Positions 53,529 through 61,999 of a stretch of DNA of 64,000 nt are shown here, one piece after another. The DNA is from Rivularia sp034931125. GTDB taxonomy: Bacteria > Cyanobacteriota > Cyanobacteriia > Cyanobacteriales > Nostocaceae. Within the stretch, counting starts at the first letter, position 1. Each line of letters begins with the position of its first letter. A program made the translations under genes and the position numbers. Where the stretch lies: NCBI RefSeq assembly GCF_034931125.1, contig NZ_JAYGHM010000025.1, positions 36,590-100,589 on the forward strand, given 5' to 3'. A model generated the notes under the pieces. That model saw only the letters and a list, made by a program, of their open reading frames with translations. It was not told where the DNA came from and made no database searches.

Positions 53529-54587
53529 ATGATAACTTCTTCTAAAAATTCTCTATCAAATACTTTCTACGATATCGTTAGTAAAATAAAAATAGAATCT
53601 AACTTTTCCATTCTTCATCCCGATTATCAGCCATTTGGTTTGTCTGCTTTAATGGCAGAAACACTTGAAAAAAGTTCTATAAAATTACAAAACAAATACC
53701 TTACCTTATTAGTGCGAAACTTTCTGTACGGTATTTATTACAATAACTCTCTACAAAGTGTATTAGCGGCTAATACCAGTAATCCCAACCTTTTATTACA
53801 TCAAGATTTAGAAAATAATTGCGTATTTGAAATTGATCGGGAATTTTACAATCAGTTACACGAATATAATCGCGGTACGGGTTATTGCGATCCCGATTGG
53901 CAGATATTGCGAATCGAACCCGATGGTAGTTTGGCTGTAACTAAAGCTGGTTTAACGCTACACGTTGAAGAGAGTCATTTAGAATCAACAACTACCGCTA
54001 ATATTAACGATCTAATTGCGATCCGACTACCAAAAAACCGCTTAAATAACGGCTTTTATTTAGCAGTTAGTAACTCAAGTAAAAAACAAGAGTTTGATAC
54101 GAGTATATTTTTTAACTTAAATACCGAAGGTACTATTGCATTAATGGATAGTTTGACAAAGCAATTAAACGACGCTGAAATAGCCTTCAACTTTCAAGTT
54201 CCCCATCATCCTTTAGGTTGCGATCGCTATGATGCGGGGATACTGAATTTTCAACGTCAAGACTACCTGATAATACAGAAATTGCTCAAAGACATTTACA
54301 CAGAACATCAATCTTATTTTCAACCAGAAATACCGTTATTTGCCAAGTTTTTAGCACCGGGATTAAGTTTAGCCGAACAGCCAGTAGAAAAACCCCTTAG
54401 CAAACAAAGTTTCGGCGTAAATCGTTGCCAAATTATAGCTAATGCTTTATTTGCAGCATGGGAAAAAGATATTAATTCACCTGAAGAAAAGGTAAATATA
54501 ATTCGTCAGCATTTCGCGGGAAAATTCGTTGATTTAGAACGTCCTTACCTTAATGCAAATTCTGAAGATATTTATAATTGGGCATAG
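53529..54587 (+). CDS. HopA1 effector family protein
   Basis: A 352-residue protein of the T3SS effector HopA1-like family, which is common in cyanobacteria despite their lack of a type III system. The C-terminal half is clear: NLNTEGTIALMDSLTKQLND, CDRYDAGILNFQRQDYLIIQ, FQPEIPLFAKFLAPGLSLAE and SFGVNRCQIIANALFAAWE. In the middle, IRLPKNRLNNGFYLAVSNSS is also typical. In lexapeptide- and cacaoidin-like clusters such a protein is proposed as lyase or dehydratase partner of an APH-type kinase. I take the ATG at 53529; an upstream in-frame TTG at 53505 would add eight residues. The neighbour menI is unrelated. Confidence 0.85.
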   Translation: MITSSKNSLSNTFYDIVSKIKIESNFSILHPDYQPFGLSALMAETLEKSSIKLQNKYLTLLVRNFLYGIYYNNSLQSVLAANTSNPNLLLHQDLENNCVFEIDREFYNQLHEYNRGTGYCDPDWQILRIEPDGSLAVTKAGLTLHVEESHLESTTTANINDLIAIRLPKNRLNNGFYLAVSNSSKKQEFDTSIFFNLNTEGTIALMDSLTKQLNDAEIAFNFQVPHHPLGCDRYDAGILNFQRQDYLIIQKLLKDIYTEHQSYFQPEIPLFAKFLAPGLSLAEQPVEKPLSKQSFGVNRCQIIANALFAAWEKDINSPEEKVNIIRQHFAGKFVDLERPYLNANSEDIYNWA

Positions 54588-54651
54588 GGGATTGGGGATT
54601 GGGCATGGGAAAATAGTGAACATGGGAAGATATATAATCTAAAATTTTATA

Positions 54652-54711
54652 ATTCCTAACTCCTAACTCCTAACTCCTAACTCCTAACTCCTAACTCCTA
54701 ACTCCTAACTC
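54652..54711. repeat. Heptamer tandem repeat (CTAACTC)n
   Basis: Eight near-perfect units of TCCTAAC ending five bases before the menI start codon. The cleanest array in the window; also occurs as AGTTAGG at 15193-15236 and at two gap edges. Confidence 0.92.
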
Positions 54712-54716
54712 CTCGT

Positions 54717-55118
54717 ATGTCTTTTACTTACAATCGGACTATTCGATTTCAAGATACTGATGCTGCTGGGATTGTATACTTCGCGAATGTTTTAACTATA
54801 TGTCATGAAGCTTATGAAGCAGCTTTAGAATCATTAGGAATTGATATTAAGCAATTTTTTACAAATCCATCTACTGCTTTTCCCATCGTTCATGCTGATG
54901 TAGATTTCATGCGTCCGATGTATTGCGGGGATAAATTAGTTGTTAACTTAACTCCTTTAAGAATCAGCGTTGAACAGTTTGAAATTGATTATCAAACTTA
55001 TATAAATGAGAAATTAGCCGCTAAAGCAACGACACGTCATGTTTGTATTGATGCAGCAAGCAGAAAGAAGATAGGATTGTCAGCAGAAATAGTGAAATGT
55101 TTGGAGAAGTTGCGTTAA
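54717..55118 (+). CDS. menI: 1,4-dihydroxy-2-naphthoyl-CoA thioesterase
   Basis: A 133-residue hotdog-fold thioesterase that releases 1,4-dihydroxy-2-naphthoate from CoA in phylloquinone synthesis. The opening TIRFQDTDAAGIVYFANVL with the catalytic Asp in DTDAAG is typical of the 4HBT/slr0204-type family. The position beside menE, menC, menA and menF supports this call over other hotdog thioesterases. The start lies five bases after a heptamer array and has no Shine-Dalgarno site, so translation may be controlled or inefficient. It is on the plus strand while menE and menC are on the minus strand, with a repeat-rich region between. Confidence 0.88.
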   Translation: MSFTYNRTIRFQDTDAAGIVYFANVLTICHEAYEAALESLGIDIKQFFTNPSTAFPIVHADVDFMRPMYCGDKLVVNLTPLRISVEQFEIDYQTYINEKLAAKATTRHVCIDAASRKKIGLSAEIVKCLEKLR

Positions 55119-55139
55119 AGGCTGTTTTTAAACCCCGTT

Positions 55140-55193
55140 AGCCCTCACCCTCCAAGGGTGGGGCTACAATAACAAAGCCCACCTGCGTGGGCT
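55140..55193. repeat. Intergenic repeat module, left copy
   Basis: GCCCTCACCCTCCAAGGGTG, GGGCTACAATAACAAAGCCC and the ACCTGCGTGGGCT hairpin. The right copy at 55812-55864 is the reverse complement, with roughly four bases in five matching, so the two copies face each other around about 620 bases. Confidence 0.75.
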
Positions 55194-55242
55194 AGGAAGT
55201 AATCAAAATTTGTATTAGCTAGATATATAACGGTTTTCAACT

Positions 55243-55500
55243 GGTTGACACTCCCCTTCAATTTATTGATGGGGATTCTTGCTTCATCCGTCCGCCCTAG
55301 AAACCTAAATACAAGTATTCAAATTTCCCCGTTTGGATACGTCCACAAGCTTACACGGACTGCCCGACCGCGTTTGAAATAATTTATTAATTTTTCACTT
55401 TACTCTCATATTTGTACAAGATTTTGGGATTATTGCCCCCAGGGTTCCGGATCAAGAGCCGTCCGCTAGACCTACTAGGCTTTTTATATGTGCGCTTTAC
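55243..55500 (-). mobile_element. Solo IS200/IS605-like right end with possible omega-RNA
   Basis: On the minus strand, GAATCCCC and GGGGAGTGTCAAC bracket a hairpin (CCCC 55253-55256 with GGGG 55271-55274), the form of the transposon-end hairpin of many IS200/IS605-family elements. Upstream on that strand are several more GC-rich stretches that could be an omega-RNA scaffold. The expected guide start, after TCAAC, would read CAGTTGAAAACCG. No tnpB or tnpA frame is present, so this is a relic or a non-autonomous element. Limits are approximate. Confidence 0.4.
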
Positions 55501-55620
55501 CGCTTCGATTAATATACCACAAAAAGCTTATAAGACTGGCGACTAAAGTCGCAAGCGCACTACACTCCCATAATTAGAAATTAGGGGCACTGTGCACGTT
55601 CCCGGTAGAATACAGACTAA

Positions 55621-55681
55621 ACCTCACCCCGTCCTTTCGGACACCCCTCTCCTTACCAAGGAGAGGGGAAGGGGGTGAGGT
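55621..55681. repeat. Intact CCTCACCC-type palindromic repeat
   Basis: Outer stem CCTCACCCC (55622-55630) with GGGGTGAGG (55672-55680); inner stem CCCCTCTCCTT (55644-55654) with AAGGAGAGGGG (55658-55668), loop ACC. Most complete member of the family with decayed copies at 10137 and 38040. Confidence 0.85.
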
Positions 55682-55811
55682 CTAATTTTGTACTCGACTC
55701 AACCCAAAAGCGCTATAGAATTGCCTATAATCTGAGCGAGCGTTGTTGAATCAGCAATAAATTACAAAAATTTATTTTGAGGTATGCCAATTGAATTAAT
55801 ACCTTAATTGC

Positions 55812-55864
55812 AGCCCGTGCAGACGGGCTTTGTTTCTGTAGCCCCACCCTTCGAGGGTGCGGGC
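55812..55864. repeat. Intergenic repeat module, right (inverted) copy
   Basis: AGCCCGTGCAGACGGGCTTT, then CTGTAGCCCCACCCTTCGAG. Inverted partner of 55140-55193. It ends 11 bases before the menE stop. Confidence 0.75.
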
Positions 55865-55875
55865 GATTTTAACAA

Positions 55876-57273
55876 TTATGTAATAGGCAATGACGTGTAT
55901 TCCATAGCAATATCATAAAGCTTCTGACGATTGATTTTACCTTGAGAATTACGAGGTAAGGAATCAACAGCAATCCAAATTTTAGGAATTTTATATTTAC
56001 TCAGCTTCTTCTGAAGTAAAACTTTAATATTTTCATTTAAAATCTGGGAATTATTCGCAACACAAACAGCCGTTACAACTTGTCCCCAATGGCGATCGGC
56101 TAAACCAATTACGCACACATCAGCTACCATTCCAGTTGCTCTAATTGCGGCTTCAACTTCTGCGGGATAAACGTTTTCTCCGCCAGTAATTATTTTATCG
56201 CTATTTCTTCCAACAATATTTAAATAACCTTGTTCGTCTAAAAAAGCTAAATCATCTATTTGTAAACAAGTCTGTATTTCACCATTTAAAGGATAGTAAC
56301 CAAGGGTTAAAGATTCGGCTTGAATATGAATGCTGCCAATTTTATTAGTTTTTAAAAACTCTCCCTCACCAACAATTTGTACTTTCGCATGAGGAAGAAT
56401 CTTGCCGCAACCAACTTTACCTTTAAGAAAATCCTCTGGTTTTAAAGTCGCAATTTGAGAAGCAGTTTCCGTCATTCCGTAGGTAGGAGCTAATCTGATA
56501 TGGTGAAATTTGGCTTTTTGTAATAATTCATCCCAAGCTGGCGCACCTCCTAAAAGTACGGTTTCAAATTGACTAAGCCATTGAGTTAAATCTGATTTTT
56601 GTAATAAACGTTCTAACTGAGTGGGAACTAAAGATATAAAAAAATCTAAGTTATTTTTAAATACATTATTAATATCAAATTTATCTCTAGATTCAAGCAT
56701 CTTAAAAGGTAAAATAGCTAACTTACCACCAGTTAGAAAACAGCGCATAAACTGCATTAAACCGCTAACATGATATAGCGGTAATAGACAAAAAGAATTA
56801 ACTTTATCTATTTGAAAATATTCTTGAAATCCCCTCACAGAAGCCGTCAAAGTATCCCAAGTATGAACGGCAAATTTAATTTTACCCCCAGAACCCCCCG
56901 TAGCAATCATTATATGTGGGGATTGGAAATGGGGCTTTGTAGATTGGGGATTAGGATTATACCAATTTTCCGTTCCCCAAATAATATCGGGTTCAACTAA
57001 ATCAAATACTTGCTGCCATTCTTGTTTTCCCCAGTCGGGATTGCAGAGAAATACCGGGCAATTCTCTCTACAAGCAGCAATAAAACTGGCTAAAAAACGC
57101 ACTGGCTGGCGTTCGTTTAAAATGATTTTTGGTAGAGCAGAATATGTTTCCTTAAATCGAATTATATCTAAATCAAATTTTTTAATTAACTGACCAAATA
57201 GATGACTATCTTCGCAAATTAAGGCATCATTTTTTATAAGATTATTTACAAAATAGCTGAATTTGTTTTCCAT
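55876..57273 (-). CDS. menE: 2-succinylbenzoate-CoA ligase MenE
   Basis: A 465-residue acyl-CoA synthetase of the ANL superfamily. The P-loop reads IMIATGGSGGKIKFAVHT, a form seen in cyanobacterial MenE rather than the usual TSGTTGxPK. LAPTYGMTETAS, the GRNSDKIITGGENVYP hinge and GKINRQKLYD near the end, with the catalytic Lys, are as in the family. It joins CoA to 2-succinylbenzoate, the product of MenC. The ATG at 57273 overlaps the menC end by 28 bases, so translation is likely coupled; an in-frame GTG at 57285 is an alternative. Minus-strand gene following menC. Confidence 0.92.
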   Translation of the reverse strand: MENKFSYFVNNLIKNDALICEDSHLFGQLIKKFDLDIIRFKETYSALPKIILNERQPVRFLASFIAACRENCPVFLCNPDWGKQEWQQVFDLVEPDIIWGTENWYNPNPQSTKPHFQSPHIMIATGGSGGKIKFAVHTWDTLTASVRGFQEYFQIDKVNSFCLLPLYHVSGLMQFMRCFLTGGKLAILPFKMLESRDKFDINNVFKNNLDFFISLVPTQLERLLQKSDLTQWLSQFETVLLGGAPAWDELLQKAKFHHIRLAPTYGMTETASQIATLKPEDFLKGKVGCGKILPHAKVQIVGEGEFLKTNKIGSIHIQAESLTLGYYPLNGEIQTCLQIDDLAFLDEQGYLNIVGRNSDKIITGGENVYPAEVEAAIRATGMVADVCVIGLADRHWGQVVTAVCVANNSQILNENIKVLLQKKLSKYKIPKIWIAVDSLPRNSQGKINRQKLYDIAMEYTSLPIT

Positions 57274-58226
57274 AAATCCAAACACATTTCCTCATCTTCT
57301 GCAAAATAATGATTGACACCAAAGCCTACTGCCCTTTTTTTATGCGATAATTCTGCGGCTAATGATAATGCAGCATCTCTTCCAATAGAGGTTTCAAAAA
57401 CCGATGAAAATACAGTATCAATTTGATGGATTGAACAAAATTGGCGTAAGCGTGACGGGGAACCAATTATACCGGCTTTGATTACAAAAATTTCTCGCCA
57501 ACCTTTTTGGTAACAATTTTCGAGTTGTTTGATTGTAGCTACAGATTCATCTAAAGCTATTTTTGTGATGTAACGCTGGCTTAATTCCAGCATTTGCGAC
57601 AATTGATTAACCGAAAGCGGCTGCTCAATGAATTCGATTTCCAAATGTATATCATCATTTATATTGATATCATCGCATTTTTGCAGCCAAATCTCAGCTT
57701 CGCGATCGCTTAATCCTCCATTCGCATCCAATCGCAGTTTTGTGACTGGTAATTCTCGAACCAGTAACTCAAAGATAGATAGTTCCTCAGTGATGGAATA
57801 AACGCCGATTTTCCACTTGAAAGTACTTGTACCATGCTCCCACAGTTCTCGCCATTGATTTAAAGCAGCTTTACCAGCCGGTAATAATCCGCTAGAAGTA
57901 ATTTGAGAAAACACAGTAGAACTATCTTGTATTACCATTTCTCTTGCTGACTCAAACCCAAACTGACAAGCAGGTAATCGATCGGGAATCGAAAAGATCT
58001 CCTCATCAGTAATCTTGTTAGATAACTTTTGACAGAATAAAACTGCTTGTTCCCAAGTTTCCGAACCAAACCAGCTAATAGGAGCAATTTCTCCCCAACC
58101 GACTCGATCGGTTTCATCCATAAGACGAATAATAACTCCATCCCGAGTTTCCCAAACACCGTGGGACGTGTTTAAGGGAGTAAGAAATTTGCGACGATAA
58201 GGACGAAATTCAAATTTGTAAAACAC
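57246..58226 (-). CDS. menC: o-Succinylbenzoate synthase MenC
   Basis: A 326-residue enolase-superfamily enzyme. The catalytic Lys is in FKWKIGV, the metal ligands are Asp in LRLDANGGL, Glu in EFIEQPL and Asp in ALDESVA, and the second Lys is in VIKAGIIGS. It dehydrates SHCHC to o-succinylbenzoate. The opening FEFRPYRRKFLTPLNTSHG is the capping domain typical of the family. Followed immediately by menE in an overlapping arrangement. Upstream is an assembly gap and then menA, so the minus-strand order menA-menC-menE could be one operon broken by repeat DNA. Normal length. Confidence 0.94.
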   Translation of the reverse strand: MFYKFEFRPYRRKFLTPLNTSHGVWETRDGVIIRLMDETDRVGWGEIAPISWFGSETWEQAVLFCQKLSNKITDEEIFSIPDRLPACQFGFESAREMVIQDSSTVFSQITSSGLLPAGKAALNQWRELWEHGTSTFKWKIGVYSITEELSIFELLVRELPVTKLRLDANGGLSDREAEIWLQKCDDININDDIHLEIEFIEQPLSVNQLSQMLELSQRYITKIALDESVATIKQLENCYQKGWREIFVIKAGIIGSPSRLRQFCSIHQIDTVFSSVFETSIGRDAALSLAAELSHKKRAVGFGVNHYFAEDEEMCLDLWKTNSAIL

Positions 58227-58266
58227 CTGGCAGTTTTAGATTTTGGATTTTGGATTTAAAGAGTTA

Positions 58267-58655
58267 NNNNNNNNNNNNNNNNNNNNNNNNNNNNNNNNNN
58301 NNNNNNNNNNNNNNNNNNNNNNNNNNNNNNNNNNNNNNNNNNNNNNNNNNNNNNNNNNNNNNNNNNNNNNNNNNNNNNNNNNNNNNNNNNNNNNNNNNNN
58401 NNNNNNNNNNNNNNNNNNNNNNNNNNNNNNNNNNNNNNNNNNNNNNNNNNNNNNNNNNNNNNNNNNNNNNNNNNNNNNNNNNNNNNNNNNNNNNNNNNNN
58501 NNNNNNNNNNNNNNNNNNNNNNNNNNNNNNNNNNNNNNNNNNNNNNNNNNNNNNNNNNNNNNNNNNNNNNNNNNNNNNNNNNNNNNNNNNNNNNNNNNNN
58601 NNNNNNNNNNNNNNNNNNNNNNNNNNNNNNNNNNNNNNNNNNNNNNNNNNNNNNN
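58267..58655. other. Assembly gap (389 N)
   Basis: N run between menC and menA, starting after AAGAGTTA and ending at AGTTAGG. The bordering heptamer units suggest a collapsed repeat array. It is long enough to hide a small gene. Confidence 0.95.
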
Positions 58656-58699
58656 AGTTAGGAATGGGGCTGGGGGATTTTCCCATTTGGAAACAGCAA

Positions 58700-58716
58700 G
58701 CGAGCAAGATGCTCGC
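58700..58716. repeat. Dispersed hairpin GCGAGCA-AGA-TGCTCGC
   Basis: Perfect 7-bp stem, opposite orientation to the copy at 20277-20302. The A/T swaps within the stem are compensated, which suggests the hairpin rather than the primary sequence is kept. Confidence 0.7.
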
Positions 58717-58807
58717 ACTACAGAGGATTTTGTAACTCTTAATTTCTAGACCCTCTCCCTATCCCATCCCCTTTTCCTCTTGTCTCCATCCTCAATTGAT
58801 AATTGAT

Positions 58808-59704
58808 TCACAAGATAAATCCTAATCCTAATAGCAAACAACACCAAAATTGCACTGCGATCGCGATGAATTTGGAGTTATTAACTTTGAGGGGTTGATT
58901 GTGATTTTGCCCGACATGATTACATAACTGTAGAGCAAAAGGTAAGCTAAACCAGCTTAAAAGCGTCCAGAAGGGAAATATTCCGCAAATTACAAATATC
59001 AATATCGACACATAAATACTACCAGTTAACCAGTTTAAAACTTGAGAACCTGTTTGAGTCCCCAGACGAACAATCGGTGAAAGTTTACCTGCTGCTAAGT
59101 CTTCTTTCACTTGATGAAAATGGGAACAAAATAACACTAAAGTTGTGGCAATACCAACTATTAACGAAGCGGCTAAACTCGTTAAAGACCAACTTTGAGT
59201 TTGGCTGTAATATGCTGCCGATACTCCCAAGGGACCAAAAGCAAAGAAGCAAAGTATTTCTCCTAAACCTTGATATCCCAAACGAAAAGGAGGTCCTTGG
59301 TAAAGATATCCTAAACCGCAACAGAGCAAAATTATTCCAATTACAGTCAAGTCTTGTTGCCACCAACTAATTGCTAGTATTCCCAACAATCCCAGACTTA
59401 AAAAGCAATTTCCTAGCCAAAAAATTAATTGTCTATTGCCTGTTAAACTCACTAGAGAATGAGGTTTATTAATGTCAATTCCTGTATCGGAATCAAAAAC
59501 ATCATTACTCAGATTTTCCCAGACAAGAATCAAAATTGCAGCAGCTAAAAACGTGCAAAAAACGGCTGCATGAAGCACCTTTGTTTCGGCAAAAGCAACA
59601 GCCGTTCCTACCCAAATGGGCATAATCGCAACGCTATACATTGGCGGTTTGATCGCCGCCATCCATAACTTTTTATTGGGATATAAAATCAGCTTTGTAG
59701 TCAT
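58808..59704 (-). CDS. menA: DHNA phytyltransferase MenA
   Basis: A 298-residue UbiA-family prenyltransferase that attaches the phytyl chain to 1,4-dihydroxy-2-naphthoate. The diphosphate-binding motif is ENLSNDVFDSDTGID near residue 66, with a second acidic motif in FHQVKEDLAAGK. About eight membrane helices. The start used is the ATG at 59704; an in-frame TTG at 59713 would add three residues. It is divergent from menF (302 bases between), so the two steps of the pathway probably share a promoter region. In cyanobacteria the product is phylloquinone for photosystem I, or menaquinone in some. Confidence 0.92.
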   Translation of the reverse strand: MTTKLILYPNKKLWMAAIKPPMYSVAIMPIWVGTAVAFAETKVLHAAVFCTFLAAAILILVWENLSNDVFDSDTGIDINKPHSLVSLTGNRQLIFWLGNCFLSLGLLGILAISWWQQDLTVIGIILLCCGLGYLYQGPPFRLGYQGLGEILCFFAFGPLGVSAAYYSQTQSWSLTSLAASLIVGIATTLVLFCSHFHQVKEDLAAGKLSPIVRLGTQTGSQVLNWLTGSIYVSILIFVICGIFPFWTLLSWFSLPFALQLCNHVGQNHNQPLKVNNSKFIAIAVQFWCCLLLGLGFIL

Positions 59705-60006
59705 CAGTCGCAATCAATTGAATTGCTAAATTTTCCACCGACACAAAGTAGCAAGCGTGTTCATCATAGCCTCTGTTTTACCAGCTATCTGCCTTTACTA
59801 CATCCCTTGTCTAATGGGGCTGTATTTAGAACGGAAGCTCCTGTAAAATTTACACTGCTGCAAGTTAAGGAGGTTTTTGACATCACCGTTGTGTCTCCTC
59901 AGCTAGCTGGTAAAACTGCATCTGAATGTGCTACCTGTAGAAATACGACCACGTTTCATGATGCTTTAGGAAGAGATCTTCAAAAAAATTTACTATTTTT
60001 AAAACT
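59705..60006. other. Divergent promoter region of menA and menF
   Basis: About 300 bases. A plus-strand frame at 59723-60010 of 95 codons has weak composition and no recognisable family, so it is not called. No clear -10/-35 pair found. Confidence 0.4.
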
Positions 60007-61425
60007 ATGATTTCACTATGTTCTGCCGAGTTTGCTGTATATAATAAGGAACTATACCAATTTCTTGTAAATAATCGAGCATATTGCATTAAGAATAGTT
60101 ACACGCAAATAGCTAGTATTGCCTTAGAAATTGACTCGGTAGACCCTCTGGTTGTCTTCCAGAAACTATCCAAATCTGATCGGCTTAATTTCTACTGGGA
60201 AAACCCCAGCAAAAAAGAGGCGATCGCCGCTCTTGATGCGGTAACAAAATTTAAATTTGCAGGTAAAGAACGTTTTTCTCAAGCTGAAAAATTTATCAAG
60301 GATTCTCTGGGCAAAATAGTTAATTTTTGCAACGTAAATCATTATTTTACAAAACCGTTATTTTTTTGCAGCTTTAGTTTTTTTGAAACAAATTTTCAGC
60401 AAGATTACCCTTTTTCAGCAGCTACCATCTTTTTACCAAAATGGCAAGTCACTCGTAAAAACGACCGCTGTGTATTAGTAGCCAATATTTTGGTTAATGC
60501 GGATTTGAATATAGAGGAAACTTTAGAATATTTGTGGCGAAAAGTTACGACTATCAATATTTTAAAATACAATTTTGTTGATTTAGATGATTCTAGACCG
60601 GAATTTATTAAAAAGTCGATCGCGAAACCAATTAAATTCAAACTATCAGTGCGATCGGCAATAGAAAGTATCAGTAAAGGTCACTATAGTAAAATTGTTT
60701 TAGCGGATGCTCTAAATATCAGGTCAAGTGTTCCATTTGACTTATTCAAATCATTAAATAATCTCCGACAGCTACACCCCAACTGCTGTATTTTTTCTAC
60801 AAGTAATGGTAGAGGACAAAATTTTATCGGTGCTTCTCCGGAAACGTTAATTGCAATTCGCAACCAAAAGCTAATCGCAGATGCTTTAGCTGGAAGTGCT
60901 GCGAGGGGGAAAACACCGCAAGAAGACGCGAAAAATGCCGATCGCCTGCTTAATAGTGAAAAAGAAAGACACGAGCATTCCCTAGTAATTGATTTTATTA
61001 CTCAAAGGTTATTCAGTCTAGGTTTACTGCCCCAAGTTTTAGCTCCGAGATTGCGACAATTGTCAAATATTCAGCATTTGTGGACACCCATTATCGCCAA
61101 AGTTCCCCGCAACGTGCATCCTTTACAAATCGTCGCTCAACTGCATCCTACACCAGCAGTAGCGGGAGTTGCACCGGATGTTGCCTGTATGGAAATTCGC
61201 CGTTATGAAAGCTTCGAGAGGGGCTTATACGCTGCCCCCTTGGGCTGGATCGATTCTGAAGGTAACTGTGAATTTATCGTGGGAATTCGTTCGGCACTGA
61301 TCGACACTTCCACGAAATCATCCCTTTTGTATGCGGGTGCGGGAATTGTACCAGGTTCAGACCCAGAAAAAGAATTTGCAGAAATTCAGCTTAAATTGCA
61401 AGCCTTGTTGAAAGCGTTAACTTAA
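60007..61425 (+). CDS. menF: Isochorismate synthase
   Basis: A 472-residue chorismate-binding enzyme that converts chorismate to isochorismate, the first step toward phylloquinone. The C-terminal half has FIGASPETLIAI, ALAGSAARGKTPQED, SEKERHEHSLVIDFI, the HLWTPIIAKV stretch, LHPTPAVAGVA and YAAPLGWIDSEGNCEF, all characteristic of isochorismate synthases, with GAGIVPGSDPEKEF closing the active site. The first 150 residues are less conserved. A menD or menH gene is not in the window. An EntC-like role in siderophore synthesis is less likely beside menA. Confidence 0.93.
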   Translation: MISLCSAEFAVYNKELYQFLVNNRAYCIKNSYTQIASIALEIDSVDPLVVFQKLSKSDRLNFYWENPSKKEAIAALDAVTKFKFAGKERFSQAEKFIKDSLGKIVNFCNVNHYFTKPLFFCSFSFFETNFQQDYPFSAATIFLPKWQVTRKNDRCVLVANILVNADLNIEETLEYLWRKVTTINILKYNFVDLDDSRPEFIKKSIAKPIKFKLSVRSAIESISKGHYSKIVLADALNIRSSVPFDLFKSLNNLRQLHPNCCIFSTSNGRGQNFIGASPETLIAIRNQKLIADALAGSAARGKTPQEDAKNADRLLNSEKERHEHSLVIDFITQRLFSLGLLPQVLAPRLRQLSNIQHLWTPIIAKVPRNVHPLQIVAQLHPTPAVAGVAPDVACMEIRRYESFERGLYAAPLGWIDSEGNCEFIVGIRSALIDTSTKSSLLYAGAGIVPGSDPEKEFAEIQLKLQALLKALT

Positions 61426-61548
61426 TCAATTATCAATTATTATTTCGTAGTTCCGATTGTGAGAAAATATATGTGTTTCGCATCTAACGCACCTTTTGAA
61501 CAAACCATCCGTTCTTAAAATCCAAAATCCAAAATCTAAAATCAGCTT

Positions 61549-61902
61549 ATGCCTTTAATTAAAGTCCAAAGTTCTGTATCTACTCCCCAAAAAGCTGAAG
61601 TGGAGGGAATGTTGAAAACTTTATCGTCTAAGTTAGCCAAGCATACTGGGAAACCGGAATCTTATGTAATGACTGCTTTTGAAGCAGAAGTTCCCATGAC
61701 TTTCGCTGGTAGTTCCGACCCAGCTTGCTATATAGAAATCAAAAGTGTCGGCACTATGAAGCCGGAACAAACAAAATCGATGAGTCAGGACTTTTGTCAA
61801 GAAATTAATCAAACCCTTGGTGTACCAACAAATCGCATTTACATCGAATTTGCGGATGCGAAAGGTGCAATGTGGGGTTGGAATGGCGGTACATTTGGTT
61901 AA
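61549..61902 (+). CDS. MIF/phenylpyruvate tautomerase-like protein
   Basis: A 117-residue protein of the macrophage migration inhibitory factor family. The start is MPLIKV, so Pro2 would be the catalytic base after Met removal, and the MWGWNGGTFG ending is typical of the family. Members tautomerise phenylpyruvate or similar keto acids in vitro; the true role in cyanobacteria is not known. The ATG at 61549 is the only sensible start. It lies 123 bases after menF on the same strand, with a TCCAAAATC repeat between. No sign of a functional tie to phylloquinone synthesis. Confidence 0.88.
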   Translation: MPLIKVQSSVSTPQKAEVEGMLKTLSSKLAKHTGKPESYVMTAFEAEVPMTFAGSSDPACYIEIKSVGTMKPEQTKSMSQDFCQEINQTLGVPTNRIYIEFADAKGAMWGWNGGTFG

Positions 61903-61999
61903 AATATATAAACTTTAAAATCTACACTTCCCCAGCAATAAAAACGTCAAATACTCTACCATAAAGATTCAATGACTTTTTAGCGATCGCGGTTCCACT

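Noticed and set aside
59723..60010. 95-codon frame between menA and menF
   Set aside because: No start context, poor composition, lies in a divergent promoter region.
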